Below are positions 35,026-43,668 of a stretch of 64,000 bases of DNA, piece after piece. Within the stretch, counting starts at the first letter, position 1, and each line of letters opens with the position of its first letter. Source of the DNA: Amphibacillus xylanus NBRC 15112 (GTDB lineage: Bacteria > Bacillota > Bacilli > Bacillales > Amphibacillaceae); NCBI RefSeq assembly GCF_000307165.1, contig NC_018704.1, positions 2,108,001 to 2,172,000 of the forward strand. The letters run 5' to 3'. The notes below the pieces were generated by a model. It saw nothing but the letters and a program-made list of their open reading frames with translations, was not told the origin of the DNA and ran no database searches. The position numbers were made by a program, and so were the translations under genes.

Positions 35026-35244
35026 CTAGAAAATCTCCCCGTGCTCAGGATCGCTGAAGATTTCGCCATGTTCCGGATCACTGAAAATTTCTCCATGCTC
35101 CGGATCACTGAAAATCTCCCCATGTTCAGGATCACTTGCTTTGACACTGGCAGCCTCGACAGAAGGTGTAAGTTCTAGTTGCATGACTGACAACATTCTA
35201 ACAAACATGAGTGTAACAATAACTTTCGCTATTTTACGCAACAT
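35026..35244 (-). CDS. Secreted signalling-peptide precursor with four SDPEHGEIF repeats
   Basis: 72 residues from the ATG at 35244, with GGAGGTGA 5 bp upstream (an in-frame TTG at 35259 overlaps this SD). Basic start MLRKIAK, a hydrophobic stretch at 8-23 and an A-rich cleavage-like region (TPSVEAASVKA, about 26-36) form a signal peptide. Residues 37-72 are four exact head-to-tail copies of SDPEHGEIF and then a stop. The four 27-bp units differ only at synonymous positions (for example GAT-CCT-GAG-CAC versus GAT-CCG-GAA-CAT), so the peptide itself is under selection. It begins 40 bp after an AimR-like receptor gene on the same strand. It is probably cleaved and re-imported as a short pheromone (inference). 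Confidence 0.8.
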   Translation of the reverse strand: MLRKIAKVIVTLMFVRMLSVMQLELTPSVEAASVKASDPEHGEIFSDPEHGEIFSDPEHGEIFSDPEHGEIF

Positions 35245-35284
35245 ACCTGTCACCTCCAAATATTCATTTATGAATTAACTGAAG

Positions 35285-36283
35285 CTACAGTGTACGCAAT
35301 GCTGTTAATGGGAGACGTGCAAAAAAATGATCGCTACGTTGCTCTAAGAATTCATTGTACGATTGAAGTAAAATGCGACGATTTTGGAAAGCACGACCAA
35401 TATAATACTTGGTGAATGGTGTATCTTCAGTTACTTCTGATAAAATACGCTGTGCTGTACTAAAATCTCCTCGTGCAAGTGCTAAGTGAGCTTGTTCGCT
35501 TTTAATCGGTGTATCTAGCTGATTCGGTATGTTAAAATGGGCATAGATAAATGGACGAGTATTATTTTCAACACTTGTGATCAATCGTGGTAAATTATTT
35601 TCCTTTGCAATTCTAATTGTTTCATCTAAGTGATAATTCGCTAGTTCAAAATCTTCAAAAATATAGGATAGACTCAAATTAATGTGTAGATTGGCAAGGT
35701 AGCGAATATTTGTCGTATTCACTAATGCATCAAAGCCATATTTTCTAGCTAAGACCATCTCATTACGCTTCCAATAATGATGGAATAAAACCATGTTCAT
35801 CCTTTGCTTAAAAAGCGGTTTTAAAATAGGATCCGTTACTGCATATAGCTTTCTAATTAGCTCCTCTAAGCGATTGGCTAAAATGCCATATTCAAAGATA
35901 TCAAAATATAGTGCAATTTCTAAAAATAATTGGATACATTGAAGCGCTGCGTCCTCCGTATTAAAATGTTGTACCAACTCAAGCAGCTGACTTTTAGAGC
36001 GGACTCGCTTTTGTTTCATTAAAAACAAATCATAAATAAATGCCCATTCTCTATTCACTTTTGAACGACTATTACGATTACGTTCTAGTAATTGTTCAAA
36101 CTCAGGCAAAAATCCATTCATTAATAAAAATTCTAATCCAATACATTGGGAATATAGATCATTCGTAGAAACAAAAAAAGCTTTAAGCTTATCTGGATGC
36201 GTATTAATATCGCTATTTAATTGTAGCCAACTCAAATATTGATGCGCGTCTTTAAACTTAACTTGACTTGGTTTAATTGACAT
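35285..36283 (-). CDS. AimR-like TPR peptide receptor lacking an HTH domain (RRNPP-type)
   Basis: 332 residues from the ATG at 36283 (SD GGAGGGG). The chain is all helical with TPR-like repeats. Segments such as LANLHINLSLSYIFEDFELA and the C-terminal HFFARLPLTALRTL correspond to the conserved ends of AimR-family arbitrium receptors. AimR proteins of phages carry about 40 additional N-terminal residues forming an HTH; here the similarity starts directly at the helical linker, and the upstream in-frame extension (to 36382) is not HTH-like. It therefore probably acts by binding a protein, as Rap proteins do, not DNA (inference). The partner gene directly downstream encodes the repeated peptide. 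Located between spoIIQ and spoIIID, among sporulation genes. Confidence 0.75.
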   Translation of the reverse strand: MSIKPSQVKFKDAHQYLSWLQLNSDINTHPDKLKAFFVSTNDLYSQCIGLEFLLMNGFLPEFEQLLERNRNSRSKVNREWAFIYDLFLMKQKRVRSKSQLLELVQHFNTEDAALQCIQLFLEIALYFDIFEYGILANRLEELIRKLYAVTDPILKPLFKQRMNMVLFHHYWKRNEMVLARKYGFDALVNTTNIRYLANLHINLSLSYIFEDFELANYHLDETIRIAKENNLPRLITSVENNTRPFIYAHFNIPNQLDTPIKSEQAHLALARGDFSTAQRILSEVTEDTPFTKYYIGRAFQNRRILLQSYNEFLEQRSDHFFARLPLTALRTL

Positions 36284-36421
36284 TAATACCCCTCCATTCC
36301 ACTCTAGTCTAATAATAACTCTATTATTACATATTTTCATTTTTTTACAATAGATTTGCGCAAATAACTTACATAAATTCATGCAAATTTGACATAATTA
36401 TGCGTTTTTTGTCAATTAGAC

Positions 36422-36460
36422 AAAAAAGCACAGTACTTACATTACGAGTACTGTGCTTTT
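36422..36460 (-). terminator. spoIIQ terminator
   Basis: AAAAGCACAGTACT pairs perfectly with AGTACTGTGCTTTT; the minus strand continues with TTTTTTG. Confidence 0.92.
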
Positions 36461-36466
36461 GGCATA

Positions 36467-37237
36467 TTAGGTTTGTGCTCTAGTTAGTCCAGATTCAAGC
36501 TCTGGCTCAGGGTTTTTAGGCTCTTTTTGATCATCATCCACTGTTAAGTCAGCAACTGGTTTTTCGAAATATGATTCTGGATTTACCGGTTTGCCATCTT
36601 TACGAATTTCAAAGTGGACGTGTGTACCCTTATCTTTGTTAAATAAATTCGTTCCTGCTTGTGCTAGCACTTCACCTTGTGAAACTTTTTGCCCTTCTTC
36701 AACAACGACATCTGTTAGACTTGAGTAGTACGTCGTCACGTCATGGTCATGCTTTAACTGAACAATGTAGCCAAGCAGTGGATTTTCTTTCACCTCTACT
36801 ACCTCACCGCTTAAGGCAGCTACAACTTGTAATGGTTCATCGCTAGTTGCAGCAATATCAATCCCTTGGCTTTGATAGTATTTATTGTTGTAAAATACTA
36901 GTGCTTGTTCCTGCTCTTCTTGATCAGCATCATGATCATAAAACTTCGTGACAATTTGTGTACGACTCTCAGCTAAAACAGGTAAACTAATATTCTCTAC
37001 TGGTGTTGTTACAGGCTCTGATGGCTCTTCTCGGTCAAGTGCATTGTCGCCCCAGAGATCGTCCTGATAATTAAAATCAAGATTTATATCTGGCTCAGCA
37101 ATTCGATTTGCATTTTGATACCATAGCACACCTGTTAATAGAAGTGCTGCTACAGCAAGATAAAGCGCCGGGAAAAAGCCTTTTTTCCTAACAATTCGTT
37201 TCCAGTGAGATTTTAGCCCACGTTTTTCCTCTTTCAT
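36467..37237 (-). CDS. spoIIQ: SpoIIQ, forespore membrane protein with degenerate LytM domain
   Basis: 256 residues from the ATG at 37237 (SD GAGGTGATAATT). One membrane helix at about 23-40 and an outside M23/LytM domain (about 130-235). The late motif HVHFEIRKDGKPVNPESYF is kept, but the first zinc ligand is missing: the usual HxGID is SQGIDI here, as in B. subtilis SpoIIQ, which is not a peptidase. It spans the forespore membrane and links to SpoIIIAH in the feeding-tube/engulfment channel. The C-terminal tail is acidic and Pro-rich. Confidence 0.93.
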   Translation of the reverse strand: MKEEKRGLKSHWKRIVRKKGFFPALYLAVAALLLTGVLWYQNANRIAEPDINLDFNYQDDLWGDNALDREEPSEPVTTPVENISLPVLAESRTQIVTKFYDHDADQEEQEQALVFYNNKYYQSQGIDIAATSDEPLQVVAALSGEVVEVKENPLLGYIVQLKHDHDVTTYYSSLTDVVVEEGQKVSQGEVLAQAGTNLFNKDKGTHVHFEIRKDGKPVNPESYFEKPVADLTVDDDQKEPKNPEPELESGLTRAQT

Positions 37238-37322
37238 AATTATCACCTCAGCAACCATTGTGATCAGAAAGAGGCATTTATATACATTTAATTTGATATT
37301 TTTAAATTTTTTTCTAGAAAAA

Positions 37323-38384
37323 TTAATTATTTGGTGTTTCTGACTGTGACATCACTACTGATTTCAATGCAAGCTCAGGATATTTAGCTTCATCTAATTG
37401 CGCAATCTCTACACCTTGATAGTAATGCTCTACAATCTCTTGATAGGTCTTCCCTTCCTCTGCCATACCATTTGCACCATACTGACTCATCCCTACACCG
37501 TGTCCGAAGCCTTTCGTTGTAAATATGAGATGGTCATCCTTTTGCTCAATTTCAAAATCCGTCGAACGTAACTTTAATGCTTCACGAATCTGTCTACCTG
37601 TAAAAAACTCTCCACCCAATTGTACGGTTTTTACCCGGCCACTATCTGTGTATGTTGTTGGCGGATTTTCTACTGGTGCATTAATGCGAATGCCAAGTAA
37701 CGATTCTACTTCATCGATTGGAATACTTTTCTGGTCTAAATATCGCGGTGATGATACATCCCACGGGCTTTCAACACTCACAAGGTATGGTAATGAATTT
37801 TCCCAATAATCTTCGGCATTTTCAGTCTTGCCATTACTCGTTGAAAAAAACGCTGGCGTAATCGGCTCGTCTTGATAGGTTAGGATTTGGCCTGAGGTTG
37901 CAAGTACTGCACCCGTGATCTTTTCCATTTTCCAATTGTAGTCGGCTCCCCATTGTTCTTTCAGCTCTGATTGATTTTTGTAAACTTGGTGCTGGACAGT
38001 ATCTGTAATGGCTTGATCTGTGTCAAGTGATCCTGTCGCTAATAGGTACTGAATAATGTAAGTTCTAGCTGCTAGGGCTTGAGCTTTTAACGCTTCTAGC
38101 TCAAATTCTGCCGGCATCTCAGAGGCGACAACACTGGCGACGTATTGTTCAATTGGAATCGATTCAATTTCATTTGTAACAGATCGTTCTACATGAACAG
38201 TCAGTTCACTTTCTTCATTAAGAATTTCCACTAGTTCTGTTACGTCATTTGGTGGTTGAGTGTCTTCCTCTTTTGAAAATAGCAAGATAATCAAAGTTGG
38301 TAGGCTCAATACCAGTACAGTTATTGCTAATAATAAAATGGAGATCGGGTTGACTGAATTACGTTTGGATAGATTGTTTCGAAT
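37323..38384 (-). CDS. spoIID: SpoIID, sporulation peptidoglycan lytic transglycosylase (possible ATT start)
   Basis: About 353 residues. An N-terminal membrane anchor (NPISILLLAITVLVLSLPTL) is followed by the SpoIID domain: IEQYVASVVASEMPAEFELEALKAQA (first catalytic Glu region), AARTYIIQ, FFSTSNGKTENAEDYWENSLPYL and GFGHGVGMSQYGANGMAEEGKTY near the end. With SpoIIM/SpoIIP it thins septal peptidoglycan for engulfment. Start: the only SD, GGAGGG, lies 7 bp before an ATT codon at 38384. The TTG at 38399 overlaps the SD and has none of its own, and there is no ATG in frame nearby. Either rare start is possible; ATT is better placed. Confidence 0.92.
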   Translation of the reverse strand: MRNNLSKRNSVNPISILLLAITVLVLSLPTLIILLFSKEEDTQPPNDVTELVEILNEESELTVHVERSVTNEIESIPIEQYVASVVASEMPAEFELEALKAQALAARTYIIQYLLATGSLDTDQAITDTVQHQVYKNQSELKEQWGADYNWKMEKITGAVLATSGQILTYQDEPITPAFFSTSNGKTENAEDYWENSLPYLVSVESPWDVSSPRYLDQKSIPIDEVESLLGIRINAPVENPPTTYTDSGRVKTVQLGGEFFTGRQIREALKLRSTDFEIEQKDDHLIFTTKGFGHGVGMSQYGANGMAEEGKTYQEIVEHYYQGVEIAQLDEAKYPELALKSVVMSQSETPNN

Positions 38385-38646
38385 TGTTAAGCCCTCCAAT
38401 CTAAATATGGTAAACAGTATACACTATGAAGAAACGCTTAAAACTATGACGGATGAACAAAATTTTAGTAGTTTTTTTATAAAGTCACGTTACTGTTGTA
38501 ATTAAATTGGTAGGGGGGTTGTTTACGACTATTATATGAAGGAACTTGCTAGAGTCTGATTAACAAAAACTTTTACTGGTGAGATTTATTTGCTTTTTTA
38601 TGGGGTTGGAAATTTATCAAGACTAATTAGGTGGGGCTTTCAAGCA

Positions 38647-38709
38647 AAAAACTCCCCTAAACGTTAGAGTCAATGATTCAATGTCTGACGCTAACGTTTA
38701 GGGGAGTTT
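38647..38709 (-). terminator. murA terminator
   Basis: A 19-bp stem AAACTCCCCTAAACGTTAG pairs with CTAACGTTTAGGGGAGTTT, with further pairing toward the loop. Besides this, the 38400-38646 gap shows no feature. Confidence 0.92.
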
Positions 38710-38725
38710 CGTTATTTTTTTCTGT

Positions 38726-40033
38726 TTATAATGAGGAAACTTTTTCAACCGGTTCTTCTGTTGTAATTTGTGTCGCTTCATCAACTCTTTCAATGTCAGC
38801 GCCGAGTGTGCGAAGTTTTTCTACTAAACCAACATAGCCACGATCGATATGTTTAAGTTCTGTGACGCGCGTGTAGCCTTCAGCGATCAGGCCAAGTAAG
38901 ACGAGAGATGCACCTGCTCTTAGGTCTGTTGCTTGGACTTCTGCACCTTGGAGCTCTCGATCGCCTTTAATAATTACACTTCTGCCTTCAATTTTCATAT
39001 CAGCATTCATGCGTCTAAATTCTTCTACGTGCATAAAACGATTTTCAAATACTGTCTCAGTCACGATGCTCGTGCCTTCAGCTTTTAGCATTAGAGTCAT
39101 CATTTGTGATTGCATATCTGTTGGGAAACCTGGATAAGGTAATGTTTTAATATCAACAGGCTTTAATTTTTCCGGACCAATAACACGAATACCGTTTGGT
39201 TCAGGCATAACTGTTACACCCATTTCTTCAAACTTAGATACGATTGCTCGACAGTGGTCAATTTCAGCACCTTCGACAAGGACATTTCCGCCAGTTAACG
39301 CTGCTGCTGCCATATAAGTTCCTGCTTCGATTCGGTCAGCAATTACTGTGTGTTCTACGCCTTTTAATTGTTCAACACCAATAATTTTAATCGTTTCAGT
39401 TCCAGCACCAATAACTCTAGCACCCATCTTATTTAAGAAGTTTGCTAGATCAACAATTTCTGGTTCTTTTGCAGCATTTTCAATAATAGTCTTTCCTTTA
39501 GCAAGGGTTGCAGCCATCATAATGTTTTCTGTCGCCCCAACGCTAGGCACATCTAAATAGACCTTTGCACCCTTCAAAGGTTTATTTGCATATACTTCTA
39601 CATATCCATTGCCAACATGTACATTTGCACCTAGTGCTTCAAATCCTTTTAAATGTAAATCAATTGGACGTGAGCCGATTGCACAGCCACCTGGCATGGC
39701 TACTTTTGCATGACCATAGCGCGCAAGTAATGGACCTAATACTAAAACTGATGCACGCATTTTCGTAACATACTCTAATGGCGCTTCTGTTAGTAATGGT
39801 CTCGTTGCGTTGACCGTTAATTGATTTTTTTCTAGTGTTACTTTAGCATTCAAATGTTTTAATACATCTTTTATTGTATATACATCTGCTAATGCAGGTA
39901 CGTTATAAATTTTTGATATTCCTGTAGATGCCATTAAAGTTGCAGCTATTACAGGTAAAACAGCGTTTTTTGCTCCTTCAACCTTAACAGTTCCAAATAA
40001 ACGGTTACCACCTTTAATGATTATTTTTTCCAA
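38726..40033 (-). CDS. murA: UDP-N-acetylglucosamine 1-carboxyvinyltransferase (MurA1)
   Basis: 435 residues. First committed step of peptidoglycan synthesis: adds enolpyruvate from PEP to UDP-GlcNAc in the cytoplasm. Seen: [16 protein letters not shown], the active-site Cys loop [30 protein letters not shown]-like [11 protein letters not shown] and [14 protein letters not shown]. The start is taken as a TTG at 40033 (LEKIIIKGG), 8 bp after GAGGAG; the ATG at 40057 lies before that SD. A second MurA is encoded at 56323. Upstream ywmB and downstream spoIID are the standard neighbours. Confidence 0.96.
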   Translation of the reverse strand: MEKIIIKGGNRLFGTVKVEGAKNAVLPVIAATLMASTGISKIYNVPALADVYTIKDVLKHLNAKVTLEKNQLTVNATRPLLTEAPLEYVTKMRASVLVLGPLLARYGHAKVAMPGGCAIGSRPIDLHLKGFEALGANVHVGNGYVEVYANKPLKGAKVYLDVPSVGATENIMMAATLAKGKTIIENAAKEPEIVDLANFLNKMGARVIGAGTETIKIIGVEQLKGVEHTVIADRIEAGTYMAAAALTGGNVLVEGAEIDHCRAIVSKFEEMGVTVMPEPNGIRVIGPEKLKPVDIKTLPYPGFPTDMQSQMMTLMLKAEGTSIVTETVFENRFMHVEEFRRMNADMKIEGRSVIIKGDRELQGAEVQATDLRAGASLVLLGLIAEGYTRVTELKHIDRGYVGLVEKLRTLGADIERVDEATQITTEEPVEKVSSL

Positions 40034-40070
40034 GATGCATTCTCCTCTAAATTTCAAAGTCTATATATCA

Positions 40071-40736
40071 TTAGTATTCAGTCATAAGGATAGGTGTGCC
40101 TATCATAACTTGTTTTTCTTGGTTAATTCCTGTTCTGACTGAAATCTGTAAGTTCATTAGTTGATTTTTATATGGGATTTTTTGTTTAAATTTTGGTGAA
40201 TAGCCGGACATGACTGTTAAATCAGGCTCTTCAATTCTATCAATCTCTTGATAGTTCCATTCTTTTTTAATATTTTCAAAAAAATATCCACTTAGCATCA
40301 TATCATGAATAGATAACTTAATACAAGCATAATCATGCCTTTTACTTGTGTAAATCGTGGCAATTAATCTGTTAGTCCTATTGGCGTAATCCTTATCTTC
40401 ACTCCATAGACTAATGTTTCCTGTTAATTGATAATTTACGGTGATTTCTCGCTGATCTTGAGTATCAATTATTGTCACCGTTTCAATTAAATCTGGCGCT
40501 AATTCGCGATCAAATCTGTGATTGGATTTTTCAAAGCCTAATTCAATCAGTTGCTTTTCAATGTGGTCTTGTTCTGTCGTTGAGAATGCTTCTTTTATGA
40601 TTAATTGACCAGATTCAATTTGATATTGATGCTCGTGTGCAAATTGAATCAGTTGATTTAATGATGTTTCGACTTTGATAGGATTAAAAAGTGGTATTAG
40701 CAATAAAACCAGTAAACTATGAATCACTGTTTTCAT
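40071..40736 (-). CDS. ywmB: YwmB family protein
   Basis: 221 residues with a signal peptide (MKTVIHSLLVLLLIPLFNPIKV). The body has the two-domain YwmB/TATA-box-binding-like fold (named for structure only), containing ITVNYQLTGNISLWSEDKDYANR and DRIEEPDLTVMSGYSPKF. The function is unknown; the location between ywzB and murA is conserved in Bacillus, which supports the call. Confidence 0.88.
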   Translation of the reverse strand: MKTVIHSLLVLLLIPLFNPIKVETSLNQLIQFAHEHQYQIESGQLIIKEAFSTTEQDHIEKQLIELGFEKSNHRFDRELAPDLIETVTIIDTQDQREITVNYQLTGNISLWSEDKDYANRTNRLIATIYTSKRHDYACIKLSIHDMMLSGYFFENIKKEWNYQEIDRIEEPDLTVMSGYSPKFKQKIPYKNQLMNLQISVRTGINQEKQVMIGTPILMTEY

Positions 40737-40884
40737 TCTCTTCTCCCCAAATCATTTTTACTACTCAGTATGACCGAGGACGATGGTTCTTATTCAAATC
40801 GAAATAATTTACTTGTGGAAATATATTCAGTGTGGTGCTGTAATGAAAAGTGATTTTTCACAAAAGGAAAAACCACTGCAGAAT

Positions 40885-41124
40885 TTAGAATAAATAGACG
40901 ATTTGTTGAGCCCAGTTGATAAGATCGATGAAAAAATTGCTGACGACTGAACCGATTGTAATCGTCAAAAACACGATCAACACGCGCGCTTCAAATACGC
41001 GGTTTTTCTTAAAAATCTCTTCAATCCGAACGGCTTGGAGTACTTGCCATGTAATCATAATAAAAATAATATGCGAGGTGATATTAAATACAGCTTGTTT
41101 ACCTAAATCCTGTAACATTTCCAC
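40885..41124 (-). CDS. ywzB: DUF1146 small membrane protein YwzB
   Basis: 79 residues with two membrane helices (FNITSHIIFIMITWQVLQAV and ARVLIVFLTITIGSVVSNFF) joined by a charged loop FKKNRVFEAR, the YwzB layout. Function unknown. In B. subtilis it lies after the ATP synthase operon; here the upstream neighbour is a protease instead. SD GGAGGGTGGAA precedes the ATG. Confidence 0.88.
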   Translation of the reverse strand: MEMLQDLGKQAVFNITSHIIFIMITWQVLQAVRIEEIFKKNRVFEARVLIVFLTITIGSVVSNFFIDLINWAQQIVYLF

Positions 41125-41184
41125 CCTCCTTCAGTAATTGATATTTCCCGGGAAATATTAGCGGTTCCTGTCGAGAAAAGCTCT

Positions 41185-41228
41185 AAAAAAACTTTAACAT
41201 ACCTTTGGGGAATGTTAAAGTTTTTTTG
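41185..41228 (-). terminator. Terminator of the Vpr-like protease gene
   Basis: AAAAAAACTTTAACAT pairs with AATGTTAAAGTTTTTTT around a 10-nt loop. Confidence 0.92.
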
Positions 41229-43385
41229 TTAATGGATCGTGTGTTGGTAATATGTCGTTTCATTGTCTGTGGTGATTGTGACATTGAGTAAATATTGGTC
41301 TAGTTGCTTTTCATCTGAAAGATCAATTGTTGTTTCGAATAATCCTGCTTCAAGATTTTCTGCATATAACAGTTCGCCTAAGTATGCGTAAGTGACTGGA
41401 TCGTAAAGCTCGATCATTAACGATTCGGTTGTGTTAGCAAGTTGGAGGCGTATATGATAAATTTGTTCATCTTTATAGCTTTGTTCAACTTCAAAACCAG
41501 CTATGTGTGGAAATTCAGCTGTTTGATTTATGAATAAGTAAGGTAAGTGATAATCTTTACGATCAATTTCTACTGTTAGATAGTCTTGATAAATTCCTGT
41601 TTTAAGTTGATCTGGTCTAATTGACAGCTGAATCGGTAAGGTTTTTGCTTCGTTTGGGTTAAGCGTTGTCGATTTTGGTAATGTCCATCTTACACCTTTT
41701 TTAATTGGTGGACGGCTAAATCTGACTTTAATCGGGGCATCTGACACATTCGTAATCGTTACATGTTCTGTTTGTCTATTTACGCGTTCGTCAATTAAGC
41801 CAAAGTTAATCATTGAGTTTGTAATTAAAACTGATGTGTGAATAGATTTGCTTAGATTAACTTCTCCCATTCCTTGTTCAGTTGGCGTCTGATCGTCGAT
41901 TCTGTTAGCTTGAGTTAATAGTGCTGCTTTTAATTGAGCGGGTGTCCAATTGGGATGTGCTTCTTTTAAAACGGCTAATGCTCCAGTGACATAAGGTGCT
42001 GCCATACTTGTTCCTTGCAGACTTGCATATCCATTTGGAATTGTACTCATAATGTCAACACCAGGTGCAACAATATCAGGTTTGATCTCCCAATTTGCGG
42101 TGACCGGACCACGTGAACTAAAGTTTGCAATATGATTTTCGCGTGTTTCATATTTTGTTTTTAGCCAAAGTTGATTTGATCTTTCAATTTGCTCCATTAG
42201 CCATTCGCCATCATCTTGTGAAATAAAAACAGCTGGAATGTCTAGTGTTTCACTTCCTTCAACTCCTGCTTCGATTGGATCAGGAGAGTTATTAAAAATG
42301 ATTACCGCCTCTGCATTTGCTTGGATCGCGTTGGTGATTTTTTCTGCAAAGCTAATTTCGCCTCTTTTGAATAAAACAATTTTTCCCGTTAAATCTGGTA
42401 GTGCATCGATGCCTAGTCCGTGATATTCAACTGAATAGTCGCGATTAAGTGTCCAGTCTTTCGTATTGGAAATTTGTTTAATTTGAATCTGTTTATTTTG
42501 CTTTGGTTCAATGAGGATCGGTGTTTGGTATTTTTGTGTTGATGCACCAACTGAGATTGCATCTGTTGCTGTTGCTGGTGATCCGACAGTCCATTCGTTT
42601 GGACCGGAGTTGCCGTTGGCGATCACAACTGATACACCATGCTTGATTGCTTGATTAACTGCTAGACTCGTTGGATAATCTGGTCCATTAACTCGATTGC
42701 CTAGCGATAGGTTAATGATATCCATACCGTCGTTTACCGCTTTTTCAATTGCTGCGATCACTTGGACAGATGTTCCAAATCCTCCTGGGCCAAGTGCGCG
42801 ATAACCGTAAAGTTCAGCATCTGGTGCAACACCTTGAACTGTTCCATTTGCTGCAATTATCCCAGCAACATGTGTACCATGTATTGTTGGAATCCCTTGA
42901 GTCGATGTCGTTTCCATCGGATCATCATCAAAATCAACCAAATCATAGCCACCTTGATAATTTGCTTCAAGATCAGGGTGTGTATAGTCTATCCCCGTAT
43001 CGATCACACCAATTTTTACGCCTTTTCCTGTGTATGTGTGCTGATCTGCATTTTTTGGACGGCTCGGTATTTTCCCTTGCTCAATGAACTGAACTTTCTC
43101 TGGTGTGACAGAATATGTCGTAATCGGATATGCCTGTTTGACAGCTTCATCTTCAACAATTCGATCAAGTTGATGCATTTGTCCTTCAATTGCGATGCCA
43201 TCAAATAGTGTCTCAAATGTTTCTAAAATTGTTACCCTAGGATAGTCACGATCTAGTGTTTCGATAAACTCATCTGCTGGTACATTCAGCTCAAGAAGTA
43301 ATCGCTTTGGTTGGTGAGGTGACTGCGCTTGTAGTGTAATTGGTATAGATATGATTAATAAAAATAATATGATGGCACGTTTCAT
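41229..43385 (-). CDS. Vpr-like secreted subtilisin-family serine protease
   Basis: 718 residues: signal peptide (1-20), I9 propeptide region (about 27-90), then the S8 domain with Asp129 (GVIDTGIDYTHPDL), His169 (HGTHVAGII) and Ser460 (GTSMAAPYVTGAL). The oxyanion Asn lies in ANGNSGPNEW. A PA-type insert (about 320-415) splits the catalytic domain, as in Vpr. A beta-rich C-terminal region (about 520-718) follows. It is an extracellular protease for protein scavenging. It sits in the slot between upp and ywzB that in B. subtilis holds atpIBEFHAGDC. SD GGGAGCGATC precedes the ATG. Its 5' flank carries a family-1 array. Confidence 0.94.
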   Translation of the reverse strand: MKRAIILFLLIISIPITLQAQSPHQPKRLLLELNVPADEFIETLDRDYPRVTILETFETLFDGIAIEGQMHQLDRIVEDEAVKQAYPITTYSVTPEKVQFIEQGKIPSRPKNADQHTYTGKGVKIGVIDTGIDYTHPDLEANYQGGYDLVDFDDDPMETTSTQGIPTIHGTHVAGIIAANGTVQGVAPDAELYGYRALGPGGFGTSVQVIAAIEKAVNDGMDIINLSLGNRVNGPDYPTSLAVNQAIKHGVSVVIANGNSGPNEWTVGSPATATDAISVGASTQKYQTPILIEPKQNKQIQIKQISNTKDWTLNRDYSVEYHGLGIDALPDLTGKIVLFKRGEISFAEKITNAIQANAEAVIIFNNSPDPIEAGVEGSETLDIPAVFISQDDGEWLMEQIERSNQLWLKTKYETRENHIANFSSRGPVTANWEIKPDIVAPGVDIMSTIPNGYASLQGTSMAAPYVTGALAVLKEAHPNWTPAQLKAALLTQANRIDDQTPTEQGMGEVNLSKSIHTSVLITNSMINFGLIDERVNRQTEHVTITNVSDAPIKVRFSRPPIKKGVRWTLPKSTTLNPNEAKTLPIQLSIRPDQLKTGIYQDYLTVEIDRKDYHLPYLFINQTAEFPHIAGFEVEQSYKDEQIYHIRLQLANTTESLMIELYDPVTYAYLGELLYAENLEAGLFETTIDLSDEKQLDQYLLNVTITTDNETTYYQHTIH

Positions 43386-43493
43386 CTTGTTTGATCGCTC
43401 CCTTTTCCAATCTAGTATGACTCGATCAATTAGAAAAAATACAAGCTGAAACTACGTGAATTTATGATGAATGGTTCAATTTTTCCAGTTTGA

Positions 43494-43587
43494 GTGCGAA
43501 ATTACTGATTTGTGTGCGATCGCACTATGATTATGTGCGAATTTTGAGATTTGCGTGCGAAATTTCGATTTTGAGTGCGATCGCACC
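43494..43587. repeat. Family-1 iteron-like array, solo locus
   Basis: Five cores GTGCGA start at 43494, 43514, 43535, 43555 and 43575 (steps 20, 21, 20, 20). Two units (43514 and 43575) carry the perfect palindrome GTGCGATCGCAC; they are three units apart, so strict alternation is lost. It lies between the protease promoter region and the upp terminator, 40 kb from the NERD1 locus that has the same repeats. Confidence 0.9.
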
Positions 43588-43630
43588 AGAATTAGTAGTT
43601 AATGTAAAATCATCCAACACTTTTCTCAAT

Positions 43631-43661
43631 AAAAAAACTGCTTCGATGGAAGCAGTTTTTT
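43631..43661 (-). terminator. upp terminator
   Basis: AAAAAAACTGCTTC-GATG-GAAGCAGTTTTTT, an ideal hairpin with a 4-nt loop. Confidence 0.95.
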
Positions 43662-43668
43662 GTCATCA

